From the NCBI GenBank assembly GCA_904419875.1, contig CAJFTG010000006.1:1-64000 (forward strand): DNA of 64,000 nucleotides. The letters run 5' to 3'. The position numbers and the translations under genes are program-made. Shown piece by piece: positions 34,538 to 43,346 of the stretch. The first letter of the stretch is position 1. Each line of letters opens with the position of its first letter. The notes below the pieces were generated by a model. That model saw only the letters and a program-made list of their open reading frames with translations, made no database searches and was not told the DNA's origin. This DNA is from Candidatus Avimonas caecicola (GTDB lineage Bacteria; Bacillota; Clostridia; Oscillospirales; Acutalibacteraceae).

Positions 34538-35185
34538 ATGCGGAAATATTCGGGAAAGGAATGGGCGCGGCACCTGACCGTACTGTTCCTCGGCGTGGCG
34601 GTGATCGCGCTGGGGGTGTCGGTCTTTCTGCTGACGGATTTCGGCATGGATCCCTTTACCATGCTGGTGAACGGCGTGCACAGGACGTTTCCGGCCATTT
34701 CCAACGGGCTGGCCCATTTCCTGATCAACCTGCTTTTGCTGGGGCTCATCTTTTTCACGGCGCGGCGGTACATTTTTGTCGGCACGGTGGTTGCCTGGGC
34801 GTTCACCGGGCTGTTTGTGGATGTCTGGAGCGCCCTGCTCGCCCCGTGGATCCACGCGGGGCTGCCGACGGCCGTCCGGGTGCTTCTGCTGATTGCCGGC
34901 ACCGTGGTCATGGGGGCGGGGGTCAGCCTGTTCACCCAGCCGCGCATGGGCGCGGGGCCGAACGACCTGGTGTCCATCATCCTGAGCGAAAAGCTGGCCT
35001 TTCCCATCCGCTGGACCCGGATGGGGGTGGATGCCTTTTGGCTGGTCGCGGGCCTGCTGCTCGGCTCCAGGCTGGGGCTGGGGACCGTGGTCGGCCTGCT
35101 GCTGACCGGGCCTTCCATCCAGCTGTTCAACACGCTCTTTGCCCGCACCCCGCTGGCGGCCGGGCCGGCGGCCGAACGTCTTTAG
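34538..35185 (+). CDS. YczE/YitT-like integral membrane protein
   Basis: A 215-residue protein with about five membrane helices and the YczE-type motif FLLTDFGMDPFTMLVNGV (residues 29-46), repeated in weaker form as SLFTQPRMGAGPNDLVSII near 128-146, as usual for this two-repeat fold. Function of the family is unknown; some members sit beside transport or antibiotic genes. GAGGAGAGG lies upstream of the ATG. It is separated by 31 bases from the AllA-like gene, so it is probably in the same operon. Confidence 0.75.
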   Translation: MRKYSGKEWARHLTVLFLGVAVIALGVSVFLLTDFGMDPFTMLVNGVHRTFPAISNGLAHFLINLLLLGLIFFTARRYIFVGTVVAWAFTGLFVDVWSALLAPWIHAGLPTAVRVLLLIAGTVVMGAGVSLFTQPRMGAGPNDLVSIILSEKLAFPIRWTRMGVDAFWLVAGLLLGSRLGLGTVVGLLLTGPSIQLFNTLFARTPLAAGPAAERL

Positions 35186-35216
35186 CGGCGTCCCAATCGA
35201 AAGGAGAACAAACGAT

Positions 35217-35714
35217 ATGGAAATCTCTTTGAAGCTGCGTAAAATCACCGACCCTTCCTTTGCGGAATACGGGCAGGCCGTCATCCCCCGCACGGGGACC
35301 CCGGACTCCGCCGGGCCGGACCACAACTGGTGGGACGCCCTGGCGGTGGCCGAACTGGGCAGCGCGTCCTTCGGCGTCGTGGAGGCGGTCAACACCGGCG
35401 ACTACCGTCAGGCGTCGCTGGAGCAGCACCGGCATACGAAGGAAGTCCTGATCCCGGTGGAAAAGGACGTTTTCCTTGTCCTGGCAAAGGCGGATGCGTT
35501 TGAGGGCGTGCCCGAACCGTCGAAATTCGCCGCCTTTTACGTCCCGGCCGGCTCGGTGGTAATCCTCAACGAGGGGATCTGGCACAAAGCGCCGATGACC
35601 CTGGCCGACCGCGCCGCATGCATCGTCCTGTACAAAGCGGGCACCGGTTCCGACGACAAGCTCGTGCTGGATATGGCGGAACAGGGCCTGCGCATCCAGG
35701 TGACCAGCCTGTAA
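35217..35714 (+). CDS. AllA (ureidoglycolate lyase)-like cupin protein
   Basis: A 165-residue cytosolic cupin-like protein. Histidine-rich LEQHRHTKEVLIPVEKDVFLVLA near residues 60-82 (shortened: EQHRHTKEVLIPV) and SVVILNEGIWHKAPMTL near 115-131 match the layout of ureidoglycolate lyase, where these residues lie around the active site. No other purine/allantoin degradation gene is present except the nucleoside hydrolase 33 bases downstream, so the true substrate is uncertain and may be a sugar acid. The start at 35217 is set by AAAGGAG ten bases upstream. Confidence 0.6.
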   Translation: MEISLKLRKITDPSFAEYGQAVIPRTGTPDSAGPDHNWWDALAVAELGSASFGVVEAVNTGDYRQASLEQHRHTKEVLIPVEKDVFLVLAKADAFEGVPEPSKFAAFYVPAGSVVILNEGIWHKAPMTLADRAACIVLYKAGTGSDDKLVLDMAEQGLRIQVTSL

Positions 35715-35747
35715 ACGGCGGCGGCCGGCCGCAGCGGAGGGATACCT

Positions 35748-36632
35748 ATGGAAAACGGAAAAAAACCGCTCGACATCCTGATCGATACCGACATCGGCGG
35801 GGACATCGACGACGCGCTGGCCCTGGCCCTCGCGCTCAATTCCCCGGAAATAAACCTTGTGGGGATCACCACCAACTATCTGTCAAACCAGTGGCGCACC
35901 GACCTGACCCGGGAGATGCTCGCGGCGTTCGGGCGCGCCGACATCGAGGTGGCGATGGGGGCGGAGAAGCCCCTCCTCGGCTGGTGGGACGATAACCGCA
36001 CCCTGCCCAAGCGGCCGGTCAGCCTCGCGCGGGACGGCCGGGAGCTGCCCTGCGCCTGCGACTATATCGTGGAAAAGGCGGAGCGGGCGGAGGGCCTCAC
36101 CATCGTGGCCATCGGTCCGATGACCAGCGTGGGCCTGGCCTTCGCCAAGGCGCCGCACATCGCCGGGAGGGTGCGGGTGGTGCTGATGGGGGGACAAACG
36201 GACAAGGCGTTTCCCGAATGGAACATCCAGTGCGATCCGGAGGCGGCGGCGATTGTGTTCGCCTCCGGCGCGCCGATCACCATGGTCGGGCTGGACGTAA
36301 CCAACCGCTGTACCTTCACCATGGAGGACATCGCCGCGATCAAGGCGGCGGACAACCCCCGCGCCCGGCACCTTTCCCACATGCTGGACGATTTTCTGGA
36401 CAGGTTCGGGTTCATGCCGGTGCTGCACGATCCGCTGGCCATGTCGGTGTTGCTGTGGGACGATCTGCTGACCTTTGAAGACAAGCTGATCCGGGTGGAG
36501 ACCGCCGGCGCCTTTACCCGCGGCGTGACCGTGGACGCAAGCTGGGGACATACGGAGCGAAACGCCCGCGTGGCGGTGGATGTGAAGCCGGAGGCCTTCA
36601 AATGTCGGCTGCTGGAGCGGCTGACAAGATAA
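35748..36632 (+). CDS. Inosine-uridine preferring nucleoside hydrolase family protein
   Basis: A 294-residue cytosolic hydrolase that would split ribonucleosides into base and ribose. The calcium-binding signature DTDIGGDIDDALALALAL is at residues 14-31. The late metal aspartate is visible in VLHDPLAMSVLL near 225-236, and the EWNIQCDPEAA segment near 163-173 holds the Asn and Asp that contact ribose. It lies between the AllA-like cupin and the GH4 gene with short gaps, which suggests that the operon substrate includes an N-glycosidic or ribosyl part. GGAGGG precedes the ATG. Confidence 0.85.
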   Translation: MENGKKPLDILIDTDIGGDIDDALALALALNSPEINLVGITTNYLSNQWRTDLTREMLAAFGRADIEVAMGAEKPLLGWWDDNRTLPKRPVSLARDGRELPCACDYIVEKAERAEGLTIVAIGPMTSVGLAFAKAPHIAGRVRVVLMGGQTDKAFPEWNIQCDPEAAAIVFASGAPITMVGLDVTNRCTFTMEDIAAIKAADNPRARHLSHMLDDFLDRFGFMPVLHDPLAMSVLLWDDLLTFEDKLIRVETAGAFTRGVTVDASWGHTERNARVAVDVKPEAFKCRLLERLTR

Positions 36633-36661
36633 TTCACCCTCATGGGAAAGGAAGGATAGCA

Positions 36662-38068
36662 ATGAAAAAACTGGCCCTCATCGGCGGCGGCAGCGTACGC
36701 ACCTACTATTTCGTGGAGTCCCTGGTGAAATTCCACGAGGAGCTGGGGCTCGGATCCCTGTACATCATGGACAACGACCCCGAAAAGCTGCGCATCTTCG
36801 GCGGCATGGGCGAATATCTGGTGAAAAAGGCGGACAGCCGGCTGGAGGTGGCGCTGACGGAGGATTTCACCGAAGCGGTGACCGGCGCCGACTACGTGGT
36901 GACCACCCTGCGCGTCGGGCAGGACGAAGCCCGCTGCAAGGACGAGCGGATTGCGCTGGATATGGGCCTCATCGGCCAGGAAACCACCGGCGCGGGCGGC
37001 TACTCCTACGCCACCCGCACCATCCCGACCATCCTCGAGTACATGCGGATTATCAAGGAGAAGAGCAATAACGCAACCGTCTTTAACTTCACCAATCCCT
37101 CCGGCCTGGTGACGCAGGCGATTGTGGACGCCGGCTACGACAACGTCATCGGCATCTGCGACAACGCGACCGGCATCAAGATCGATCTGTCCAACGCGCT
37201 GAAGATCAATGCGAGCGAGATGGTGGTGGGGGTATACGGGCTGAACCATCTGTCCTGGGCGAACAGCGTGGAGATCGGCGGCGTGGACGTGCTGCCCCGC
37301 CTGATGGGCAACGAGGACTTTATCCGGGGCTTCCACCAGTTCGATTATTTCGACCGCGGCCTGATCCGCCGCCTGGGGGAAATCCCGAACGGCTACCTCT
37401 ATTACTTCTACCACCGCGAACGCGCGCTCAAAAACCTGCTGGCTTCCCCGATGTCCCGCGGGGAAAGCATCAAGGCGATCAACGACAGGATGATGGCCGA
37501 GCTGCGCCGGGTGGATCTCGGCGCCGAGATGGAGCGCGCCGTCGAAATCTATCATCACTATATGCACGAGCGCGAGGGCAGCTACATGAGCATCGAGCTG
37601 GGCAACGGGCATCGGCACTTTGCGCCGCCGGATGCCGACAAGCTCGGAATCCGCGAGCTGCTGGGGAATCGGCCCTTCAACGAGGTGTACGAAGGGTATG
37701 CCGGCGTGGTGTTCAACTACATCGACAGCGTCAACCACGACAAGGGCATCGACCTGGCGGTCAGCGTGGCCAATCACGGCGCGGTCGAAGGGCTGGCGGA
37801 CGACGACGTGGTCGAGGTCACCTGCACCATCGACAAGGACGGCGCCCATCCGATGCCCTTCCGCAGCCTGCCGGAAAGCAATATGCTGCTGGTGCACACC
37901 ATCAAACGGTACGAGAAGCTGACCGTGGAAGCGGTGAAGCATAAGTCCAAGGAGCTTGCCGTCGAGGCGCTGACGATTCACCCGCTGGTCAGCTCCTATT
38001 CGCTGGCCAAGGAGCTGGTGGACAAATACTGCGAAGTGAACAAGCCCTTTACCGGCGAATGGAAGTGA
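36662..38068 (+). CDS. GH4 family glycosidase (6-phospho-beta-glucosidase-like)
   Basis: A 468-residue NAD- and metal-dependent glycosidase. The dinucleotide fold starts at once: LALIGGGSVRTYY (residues 4-16), acidic MDNDPEKL near 36-43. GH4 hallmarks follow: VVTTLRVG near 79, QETTGAGG near 107, FNFTNPSGLVT near 141, GICDNATG with the metal cysteine near residue 177 and YGLNHLSWANSV with the metal histidine near 199. GH4 enzymes oxidise at C3 and eliminate. Many act on 6-phospho-glycosides, but here uptake is by ABC importers without a PTS, so an unphosphorylated substrate is possible. AGGAAGGA precedes the ATG. A degenerate direct repeat spans its stop codon. Confidence 0.88.
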   Translation: MKKLALIGGGSVRTYYFVESLVKFHEELGLGSLYIMDNDPEKLRIFGGMGEYLVKKADSRLEVALTEDFTEAVTGADYVVTTLRVGQDEARCKDERIALDMGLIGQETTGAGGYSYATRTIPTILEYMRIIKEKSNNATVFNFTNPSGLVTQAIVDAGYDNVIGICDNATGIKIDLSNALKINASEMVVGVYGLNHLSWANSVEIGGVDVLPRLMGNEDFIRGFHQFDYFDRGLIRRLGEIPNGYLYYFYHRERALKNLLASPMSRGESIKAINDRMMAELRRVDLGAEMERAVEIYHHYMHEREGSYMSIELGNGHRHFAPPDADKLGIRELLGNRPFNEVYEGYAGVVFNYIDSVNHDKGIDLAVSVANHGAVEGLADDDVVEVTCTIDKDGAHPMPFRSLPESNMLLVHTIKRYEKLTVEAVKHKSKELAVEALTIHPLVSSYSLAKELVDKYCEVNKPFTGEWK

Positions 38069-38119
38069 GCCGGCAAAGGCTGCCGAGCGGATGGAAGCGG
38101 GCCAATGAGCCGGCAAAGG
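38059..38119 (+). repeat. Degenerate direct repeat at the end of the GH4 gene
   Basis: ATGGAAGTGAGCCGGCAAAG recurs in modified form at about 38089-38119 (GGATGGAAGCG, then ATGAGCCGGCAAAGG). It looks like a local duplication of the 3' end of the gene that enlarged the gap to the next gene. Confidence 0.5.
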
Positions 38120-38266
38120 TTCTCCGCCCCTTCCCGGGCGGTTCCCCGAAAGGCGCTGGGGACGGGGCCGCCGGGAGGAAAGGCCCTCCTGCGGGACGGA
38201 GAAAAGGGAGCGTGTCAGAGAGCGCGTCAAAACGGCGTAGCGGAGAGACGGAAAGGCAGGGATAAA

Positions 38267-39160
38267 ATGACCGATGTTTTGTGTGTGGCCGAATGCTGCT
38301 GCGATATCATTTTCGGCGGGCTGGACAGGGTGCCCGCTCCCGGGGAAGAGGAATACTGCCGGGAATTCTGCGTCAAGGCGGGCGGAGGTGCCAACACCGC
38401 CATGGGGCTGGCCAGGCTCGGGGCGGATGTCAAGCTGGCGACCCGTCTGGGGCAGGACGCGATGGGCGGGATGGCTGCGGAGTTTATCCGCAAAACGGGG
38501 GTGGACATGTCCGCCGTCCGGATGGACGCCTCCGCCGTGACGCCGGTGTCCGCGGTGCTTTCCACCCGGGAGGACCGCTGCTTCGCCTCCTACGGCGGGG
38601 ACGGGGGCGATTTCCTGGATCCGGCCGGGCTGGAGGACTATATCCGGGAAAGCCGGCACGTCCATACCTATGTCGGGTACTGCCGCCGGTACCCGATTAT
38701 CGAGCTGTGCGAAAAGCATGGGAAAACCCTGTCCCTGGATACCTCGTTTTACGACAGCACCCAGCTTGAATCCACCCGGGACGCGTTGTCCCACTGCCGG
38801 ATTTTCACGCCGAACGAGACGGAAGCCTGCGCCCTGGCGCAGACCGGCGACGTGATGAAAGCGCTGGATATCCTTTCGGCGGAATGCCCGCATGTGGTCA
38901 TCACGCTGGGCGGGGCCGGCAGCGTCACCAAAGCGGAAGGCAGGGTGTACCGCGCCCTTCCGGCCAGGGTGCCCTGCGTCAAGGACAGCACCGGCGCGGG
39001 CGACCTGTTCTGCGCGGGATATATCTACGGGTTCCTGCAGGGGTGGGACGTGCAGAAAACGCTGGATTTTGCCTCGAAATCCGGCGGCCTGGCGGTCACC
39101 TACTACGGAGGGATTGACGAGAGCTATACGTTCGAAAACGTGTCGCGGCTGACATTTTGA
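38267..39160 (+). CDS. PfkB-family carbohydrate kinase
   Basis: A 297-residue cytosolic sugar or nucleoside kinase. The first PfkB signature is GGGANTAMGLARLG near residues 39-52. The second, with the catalytic aspartate, is DSTGAGDLFCAGY near 243-255. The N-terminus has an unusual cysteine cluster (VAECCCDIIFGG). Given the nucleoside hydrolase two genes upstream it could phosphorylate released ribose, but it differs from the clear ribokinase at 43347. GAAAGGCAGGGA precedes the ATG; the 198-base gap upstream contains no clear promoter. Confidence 0.85.
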   Translation: MTDVLCVAECCCDIIFGGLDRVPAPGEEEYCREFCVKAGGGANTAMGLARLGADVKLATRLGQDAMGGMAAEFIRKTGVDMSAVRMDASAVTPVSAVLSTREDRCFASYGGDGGDFLDPAGLEDYIRESRHVHTYVGYCRRYPIIELCEKHGKTLSLDTSFYDSTQLESTRDALSHCRIFTPNETEACALAQTGDVMKALDILSAECPHVVITLGGAGSVTKAEGRVYRALPARVPCVKDSTGAGDLFCAGYIYGFLQGWDVQKTLDFASKSGGLAVTYYGGIDESYTFENVSRLTF

Positions 39161-39186
39161 CCGCGCCGGACGGAAAGGGGATCCCC

Positions 39187-40251
39187 ATGGCCTATACCAA
39201 ACCGATTATTGACGCGCACACCCATGTGCTGCATTCCAACGACGGGATCGATTACCTGTTGAAGATCACCGGCGGCTACGGCTACCGGCAGGCCAATATC
39301 CTGGCGGCCGAGAGCTGCCGGGAGGACGGCTACACCGGCGGCGCGCAGAACGCCCAGGCGCTGCTGCTCAAAGCCCGCCGCCCCGACTGGTGGGCCTTCG
39401 GCAGCCTGAACCACCACGACGGCGACCTGGGCGGGCAGCTCAGGATGCTGATTGACCTGGGCTTCGACGGCCTGAAGATGATCGAGGGCAAGCCGGATAC
39501 CTATAAGCGGCTGGGAAGTCGGCCGATCAACGGGCCGGAATACGACGCGGTTTACGCCGCGGCGGAAAGCGCCGGCTTTCCGCTGCTGATGCATGTGGGC
39601 GACCCGCCTGAGCTCTGGGATGCGGATAACGCCCCGGAGTTTGCCCGGGAGCACGGCTGGCTGTATACGGGTGCGGGCTATCCCGCGCCGGAAGAGCTGT
39701 ACGCCCAGGTGGAGGATATCCTGGCCCGGTTCCCCCGGCTCAAGGTCATCCTCGCCCATTTTTTCTTTCTGTCGGATAACCGGGAGCGGGCCGACCGCTT
39801 CCTGGACCGGCATCCGAACGCCCTGTTTGACCTTACCCCCGGCACCGAAATGTTTCGGAACTTTGCCCGCGACCCGGCGGCCTGGCGGGATTTTTTCCTG
39901 CGCCGTCAGGATCGCCTGGTCTTCGGCACCGACAACTGGGATGTGCTGACCGAACAGGAGCAGAAGGATAAGGACGACATCAACCGGATGCTCCGCACCT
40001 TCCTGGAAGAAGGCGGGCCCTATGAAATCTGGGGCTGGAAGCTGCACGGCGTCGGCCTGCCCGAGGAGGCGCTGGACCGGATCTACCGGGAGAATTTCCG
40101 CCGGGTGGCGGGGGAGGAACCCCGGCCGGTGAACCGCCCCCTGGTGCTGGATTTTGTGCGCCGCCGGCTGGAGCAGGCCGGCCGCTTCGGCTGCACCGGA
40201 CAGGAAAAGCGGGACCTGCGGGAGATCGCCGACGCGCTGGAAGGGATGTAA
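39187..40251 (+). CDS. Amidohydrolase family 2 metal-dependent hydrolase
   Basis: A 354-residue cytosolic TIM-barrel hydrolase of the amidohydrolase_2 type (hydrolases and decarboxylases). Metal ligands: His11 and His13 in IDAHTHVLH, His in LLMHVGDPP near residue 137, His in VILAHFFF near 191 and Asp in LVFGTDNWD near 247. Substrate unknown. GGAAAGGGGA precedes the ATG and the gap to the PfkB gene is 26 bases, so they are co-transcribed. It may open a lactone or act on an acid made by the upstream enzymes; this is inference. Confidence 0.8.
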   Translation: MAYTKPIIDAHTHVLHSNDGIDYLLKITGGYGYRQANILAAESCREDGYTGGAQNAQALLLKARRPDWWAFGSLNHHDGDLGGQLRMLIDLGFDGLKMIEGKPDTYKRLGSRPINGPEYDAVYAAAESAGFPLLMHVGDPPELWDADNAPEFAREHGWLYTGAGYPAPEELYAQVEDILARFPRLKVILAHFFFLSDNRERADRFLDRHPNALFDLTPGTEMFRNFARDPAAWRDFFLRRQDRLVFGTDNWDVLTEQEQKDKDDINRMLRTFLEEGGPYEIWGWKLHGVGLPEEALDRIYRENFRRVAGEEPRPVNRPLVLDFVRRRLEQAGRFGCTGQEKRDLREIADALEGM

Positions 40252-40301
40252 GGCGGCGGGCCGAATATGGGCGGGGGGATTCCCCGCGGAGGTGGGTGTC
40301 T

Positions 40302-41294
40302 GTGAAAAAAGCAACGCAGCCGGCTTCTCCGGCTTCTTCGGCCTCTTTGGCCTCGGCGGAGGGCGCCGCGGGCGGCGGGAAGGCGGGCGGCAGGCAGCCC
40401 TACGGGCGGATGCTTCTGCTGATCGCCGTCTGGGGGTCCTTCGCCGCCGTCAACCGACTGGCGCTGAACACGCTGGACGTTTTTCAGGTTTCCTTTTATA
40501 CCTTTGCCATCGCCTTTGCCGCGCTGGCTGTCTGGATGCTGGCGGCGGGGAAATTTCCGCTTCTGGCCAGGCTCAGCGCACGGCAGTGGTTTTGGCTGGG
40601 AATCCTTTCGGTTCTGTCGTTTCTGTATTATTTTTTGTATTCGCTTTCCCTGTCGATGACCAATCCGGTGACGGCCTCTTCCATCAACTACCTGTTCCCT
40701 GTGTTTATCACGCTGCTGGCCGTGCCGGTCAATCGGGAACCGATGACGGCGGGCAAGGGGGTTTCGGTGGCGCTCGGCTTCGCGGGCATGGTGCTCATCG
40801 TCACAAACGGGGATTTTTCCTCCCTGCAGATCGACAGCGTCCCCGGCGTGCTGCTCGCCCTGACGGCCTCCGTCTGCTGGGCGCTGTTTTCCGCCCTGGG
40901 CAAGATGGCCGAGGTGGATATCGTGGTCAGCAATTTCCTTTACGCCGGCGCGGCGCTTGTCTTTTCCGCCGTCCTGCTGGGCGTTTGCTCGGGGCCGGCC
41001 GTCCCCTCGCCGGCCGCCCTGGCTTCCATCGCCTGGAATTCCGTGATGAATTTCTGCGTGGCGTATTTCCTCTGGTTCCGGATTTTGCGCACCGCAAAGG
41101 CGTCCTTTGCGGCCAGCATGTCCTTCATCACGCCGTTTGCCACCCTCCTTTTCATCGCCCTGCTGCTGCATGAGCCGATCACTTTGGCCAATATAGCGGG
41201 GCTGGCGATCATTGTGCTCGGCGTGGCGGCGCAGAACCTGAAATGCCTGCGGCCAAAGGGCAAAAAATCGCCGGACGCCGCGGCTCGCCGGTAA
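40302..41294 (+). CDS. EamA/DMT-superfamily transporter
   Basis: A 330-residue inner-membrane permease with about ten helices in two EamA halves (about 40-170 and 185-320). Typical elements are NPVTASSINYLFPVFITLL and the second-half SMSFITPFATLLFIALLLHEPI. GTG at 40302 is chosen because GGAGG (40288-40292) is nine bases upstream; GTG at 40296 is too close. A low-complexity Ala/Ser/Gly cytosolic start (PASPASSASLASAEG) precedes the first helix. It is the last gene of the long plus-strand run, and could export a metabolite or waste product. Confidence 0.85.
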   Translation: MKKATQPASPASSASLASAEGAAGGGKAGGRQPYGRMLLLIAVWGSFAAVNRLALNTLDVFQVSFYTFAIAFAALAVWMLAAGKFPLLARLSARQWFWLGILSVLSFLYYFLYSLSLSMTNPVTASSINYLFPVFITLLAVPVNREPMTAGKGVSVALGFAGMVLIVTNGDFSSLQIDSVPGVLLALTASVCWALFSALGKMAEVDIVVSNFLYAGAALVFSAVLLGVCSGPAVPSPAALASIAWNSVMNFCVAYFLWFRILRTAKASFAASMSFITPFATLLFIALLLHEPITLANIAGLAIIVLGVAAQNLKCLRPKGKKSPDAAARR

Positions 41295-41377
41295 AGAGAT
41301 CATCTAAAAGAAAGGCTGCGCGCCATCCTGAAGCCTGCCGGCGTGGTCCCGGCTCCCCGGGTTCCGGTGAATCCGCG

Positions 41378-41484
41378 CATATTCTGCGTATATCCGCCTG
41401 CATCCGCGTACATCCGTCTGCATCCGCCCACTTCCACGTACAATCACGTACATCTACGGACATCTACATACATCTACATACATG
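41378..41484. repeat. Degenerate tandem repeat of a CATCCGCGTA-like unit
   Basis: About nine imperfect 10-12 base copies (CATCCGCGTA, CATCCGTCTG, CATCTACATA and others) just before an operator-controlled promoter, as at 14508-14608. Confidence 0.65.
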
Positions 41485-41525
41485 CGCACGAATCTCACAT
41501 TACACAAAAACTTTATAGATAACAC

Positions 41526-41554
41526 TTGCATTTTATCGAACAATGTGCTAGTAT
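41526..41554 (+). promoter_or_regulatory. Sigma-A promoter of the orphan lipoprotein gene
   Basis: TTGCAT, 17-base spacer, TAGTAT. Confidence 0.7.
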
Positions 41555-41562
41555 GAATTTGC

Positions 41563-41576
41563 GAGAACGATTAACC
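41563..41576. promoter_or_regulatory. LacI-type operator-like site 1 of the lipoprotein gene
   Basis: GAGAACGATTAACC overlaps the predicted transcription start just after the -10 box, the same placement as the site at 48008. Confidence 0.5.
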
Positions 41577-41595
41577 GGGGGAATATGCCCAATGC

Positions 41596-41609
41596 GGTAT
41601 CGTTTTCTC
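41596..41609. promoter_or_regulatory. LacI-type operator-like site 2 of the lipoprotein gene
   Basis: GGTATCGTTTTCTC, which is GAGAAAACGATACC on the other strand and so nearly matches the copy at 15473. Confidence 0.45.
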
Positions 41610-41734
41610 AATGGCCGGTTGCCGAAACCGGTCAACCATTGGTAGATTGGCGGCCGGCGGCCGGTGCGTTATGCCCGCCGAAGCGGCGCCATCTTCCGGG
41701 TACATAATTTCTATAATTGGAAGGGGTTTCTGCA

Positions 41735-42478
41735 ATGAAAAGGAAAATTCTCGGCATTGTTCTGGCGGGAGCCGTGGCGCTTGCGCTGAGCGCCTGCTCT
41801 TCGGAAGGCGAAACTTCCACTCCAGACACCACCACTACCAGCAGCACCACGGGCACCACCCAGGCGACCGAACCCGCCGAAGAAGCGGTTCAGGGCACGT
41901 TCCGCGAGGCGTATGTGGGCGACCGCGAGCAGGGGCCGGAGTGGTTTTACATGTACGATAACGACGGCACCGGCTGGAGGGAGCTGGTAACGGCGGAGTC
42001 GCTGGCCGAGTTTAATCCGGACGCCGGGTATGACGGGTACGGCGACAACTGGCGTCTGCCCTACGAAGAGGGCGACGGCAAGGACGACGGCAATAACGCG
42101 GACTATACCTCCTTCACCGAATGGGACGGGGTCAAGGCTGACTTCTCCGGCAACAACGGCCAGACCAAGCTGGCTGTCGTGTATGAGGCGCAGGCGGACG
42201 GCACCCTGAAGATCGGCCCGTGGCAGTATGGCGCTTACAATGTGGATGAAGAGTACAACTTCATCGAGCTGGATCAGTATTCCCCGAACGTGACCGTGCA
42301 GATCCTCCACAACGACGAGGAGCTGTACAGCGCGGAGTCCAAGACGATGGACGGCCAGAGCAGTTCCATGACTGTGGAGGTCAAAGCGGGCGACAAGATC
42401 TATTTCGTCGCTTCCTCCGGCGGCAACGCGATGGAGACGCTGGTTTCCTTCGACACCATCGACGTGACCGTGGCCTGA
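41735..42478 (+). CDS. Orphan lipoprotein with Thr/Ser-rich linker, function unknown
   Basis: A 247-residue lipoprotein: the signal peptide ends in ALALSAC (cysteine near residue 21), followed by a Thr/Ser/Glu linker (about 22-52, PDTTTTSSTTGTTQ). The remaining part, about 55-247, is acidic and beta-rich, with many Asp/Gly/Tyr/Trp residues (WFYMYDNDGTGWREL, NGQTKLAVVYEAQADGTLK, KIGPWQYGAYNVDEEYNF). The linker plus beta-sandwich layout suggests a cell-surface carbohydrate- or calcium-binding module. No family recognised. It is monocistronic, with its own operator-flanked promoter. Confidence 0.75.
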   Translation: MKRKILGIVLAGAVALALSACSSEGETSTPDTTTTSSTTGTTQATEPAEEAVQGTFREAYVGDREQGPEWFYMYDNDGTGWRELVTAESLAEFNPDAGYDGYGDNWRLPYEEGDGKDDGNNADYTSFTEWDGVKADFSGNNGQTKLAVVYEAQADGTLKIGPWQYGAYNVDEEYNFIELDQYSPNVTVQILHNDEELYSAESKTMDGQSSSMTVEVKAGDKIYFVASSGGNAMETLVSFDTIDVTVA

Positions 42479-42528
42479 GCCGGTCAAACGCAGCTTGTCC
42501 GGCCGGGAACCGGAATGAAAACGCTGGC

Positions 42529-42573
42529 CGCCGCCTCCGCCGTTTCTGCGGCGGGGGCGGCGTTGCTTTGCTT
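42529..42573 (+). terminator. Terminator of the orphan lipoprotein gene
   Basis: A 14-base-pair GC stem (CGCCGCCTCCGCCG with one G-U pair) and a short loop, followed by TTGCTTTGCTT. Confidence 0.7.
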
Positions 42574-43139
42574 CGGAACCCAACGGCCTTGCCGGTGAAG
42601 AATGCCGTAAAAAGCTTTCGCGTCGCGTGTCGGGCGGCCGCGGGCTGCGGATAAGAAAGCCGGCAGTCAGCAGAGACAGCAGAGACAGCAGAAATAGCAG
42701 AAATATTTGTTAAGGGCGGGAATTTCGCGTTTACGGGCGGCAGGGCATTTGACGCGAGCGGCGAAATGTTTCCATGCGTCTTTCGACCACCGGATGGATG
42801 AGGGGATTGGCAGGGGAAATCACGACTGCAAGCCCCATAGCTCATAAGGCTGCCGGTCTGCGCGCCTTTGCCGGTTCCCGGATACAGGAGCCTGGCATAA
42901 TCGTAAAACGCCGCGAATAGCGGGGCCAAAATTGCCGGAAGCCAAGTATAATTGCCGCTGCTCAACGCGGTTTCAGCATCCCCGGGGTGATGGCAGCGCC
43001 GCCGCCGTCAGGCAGAAGCGGATTATGTTGCTGGAAAATCGGCCGGTAAGGCCCTTTAGGGCCTGTTCAAGCCGCCGGCTTCGCGCTCCGTTCCCTTTTT
43101 GATTTCTATAAAAAAGGCATACCAACGCCGGGGAAAATA

Positions 43140-43148
43140 TGTTATACT
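43140..43148 (+). promoter_or_regulatory. Extended -10 promoter of the ribokinase gene
   Basis: TGTTATACT with no good -35 box at the right distance. It lies about 50 bases before the operator at 43197. Confidence 0.55.
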
Positions 43149-43196
43149 GACTTTGTCCGACGGGCAGAGCGGCCGCCGCTGTGTTTTCTGCGGCGG

Positions 43197-43209
43197 GTAA
43201 AACGTTTAC
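43197..43209. promoter_or_regulatory. LacI-type operator in the ribokinase leader
   Basis: GTAAAACGTTTAC, the common palindrome with one extra A. Confidence 0.6.
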
Positions 43210-43346
43210 TCAACCCCCCTTTTGCCGGCCTTGCGGCGATAAGCTCCCGACGGAGCGGGGGCCTGTTCGCGGGAATGCCGCCGCGCCCCGCTGACGGACA
43301 AATTCATCGCTGCTGCAAGCAGGACAAGGGTAAAGGAGAGAAACCA

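Larger units (their letters stand above)
41295..41734. other. Intergenic region with repeat, promoter and operators
   Basis: No gene seen. It holds the tandem repeat at 41378-41484, the promoter at 41526-41554 and two operator-like sites before the lipoprotein gene. Confidence 0.6.
42479..43346. other. Long intergenic region without a supported gene
   Basis: Contains the terminator at 42529, a small CAGAGACAG-type repeat (42668-42705) and the regulatory region of the ribokinase gene. Frames on either strand lack ribosome binding sites and recognisable domains. Confidence 0.55.

Noticed and set aside
30961-35148. Very long minus-strand open frame (about 1395 codons) opposite the GH106-like gene
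   Set aside because: It is a shadow of the coding strand in GC-rich DNA. The translation is rich in His, Gly, Val and Arg with no domain, no ribosome binding site and no promoter.
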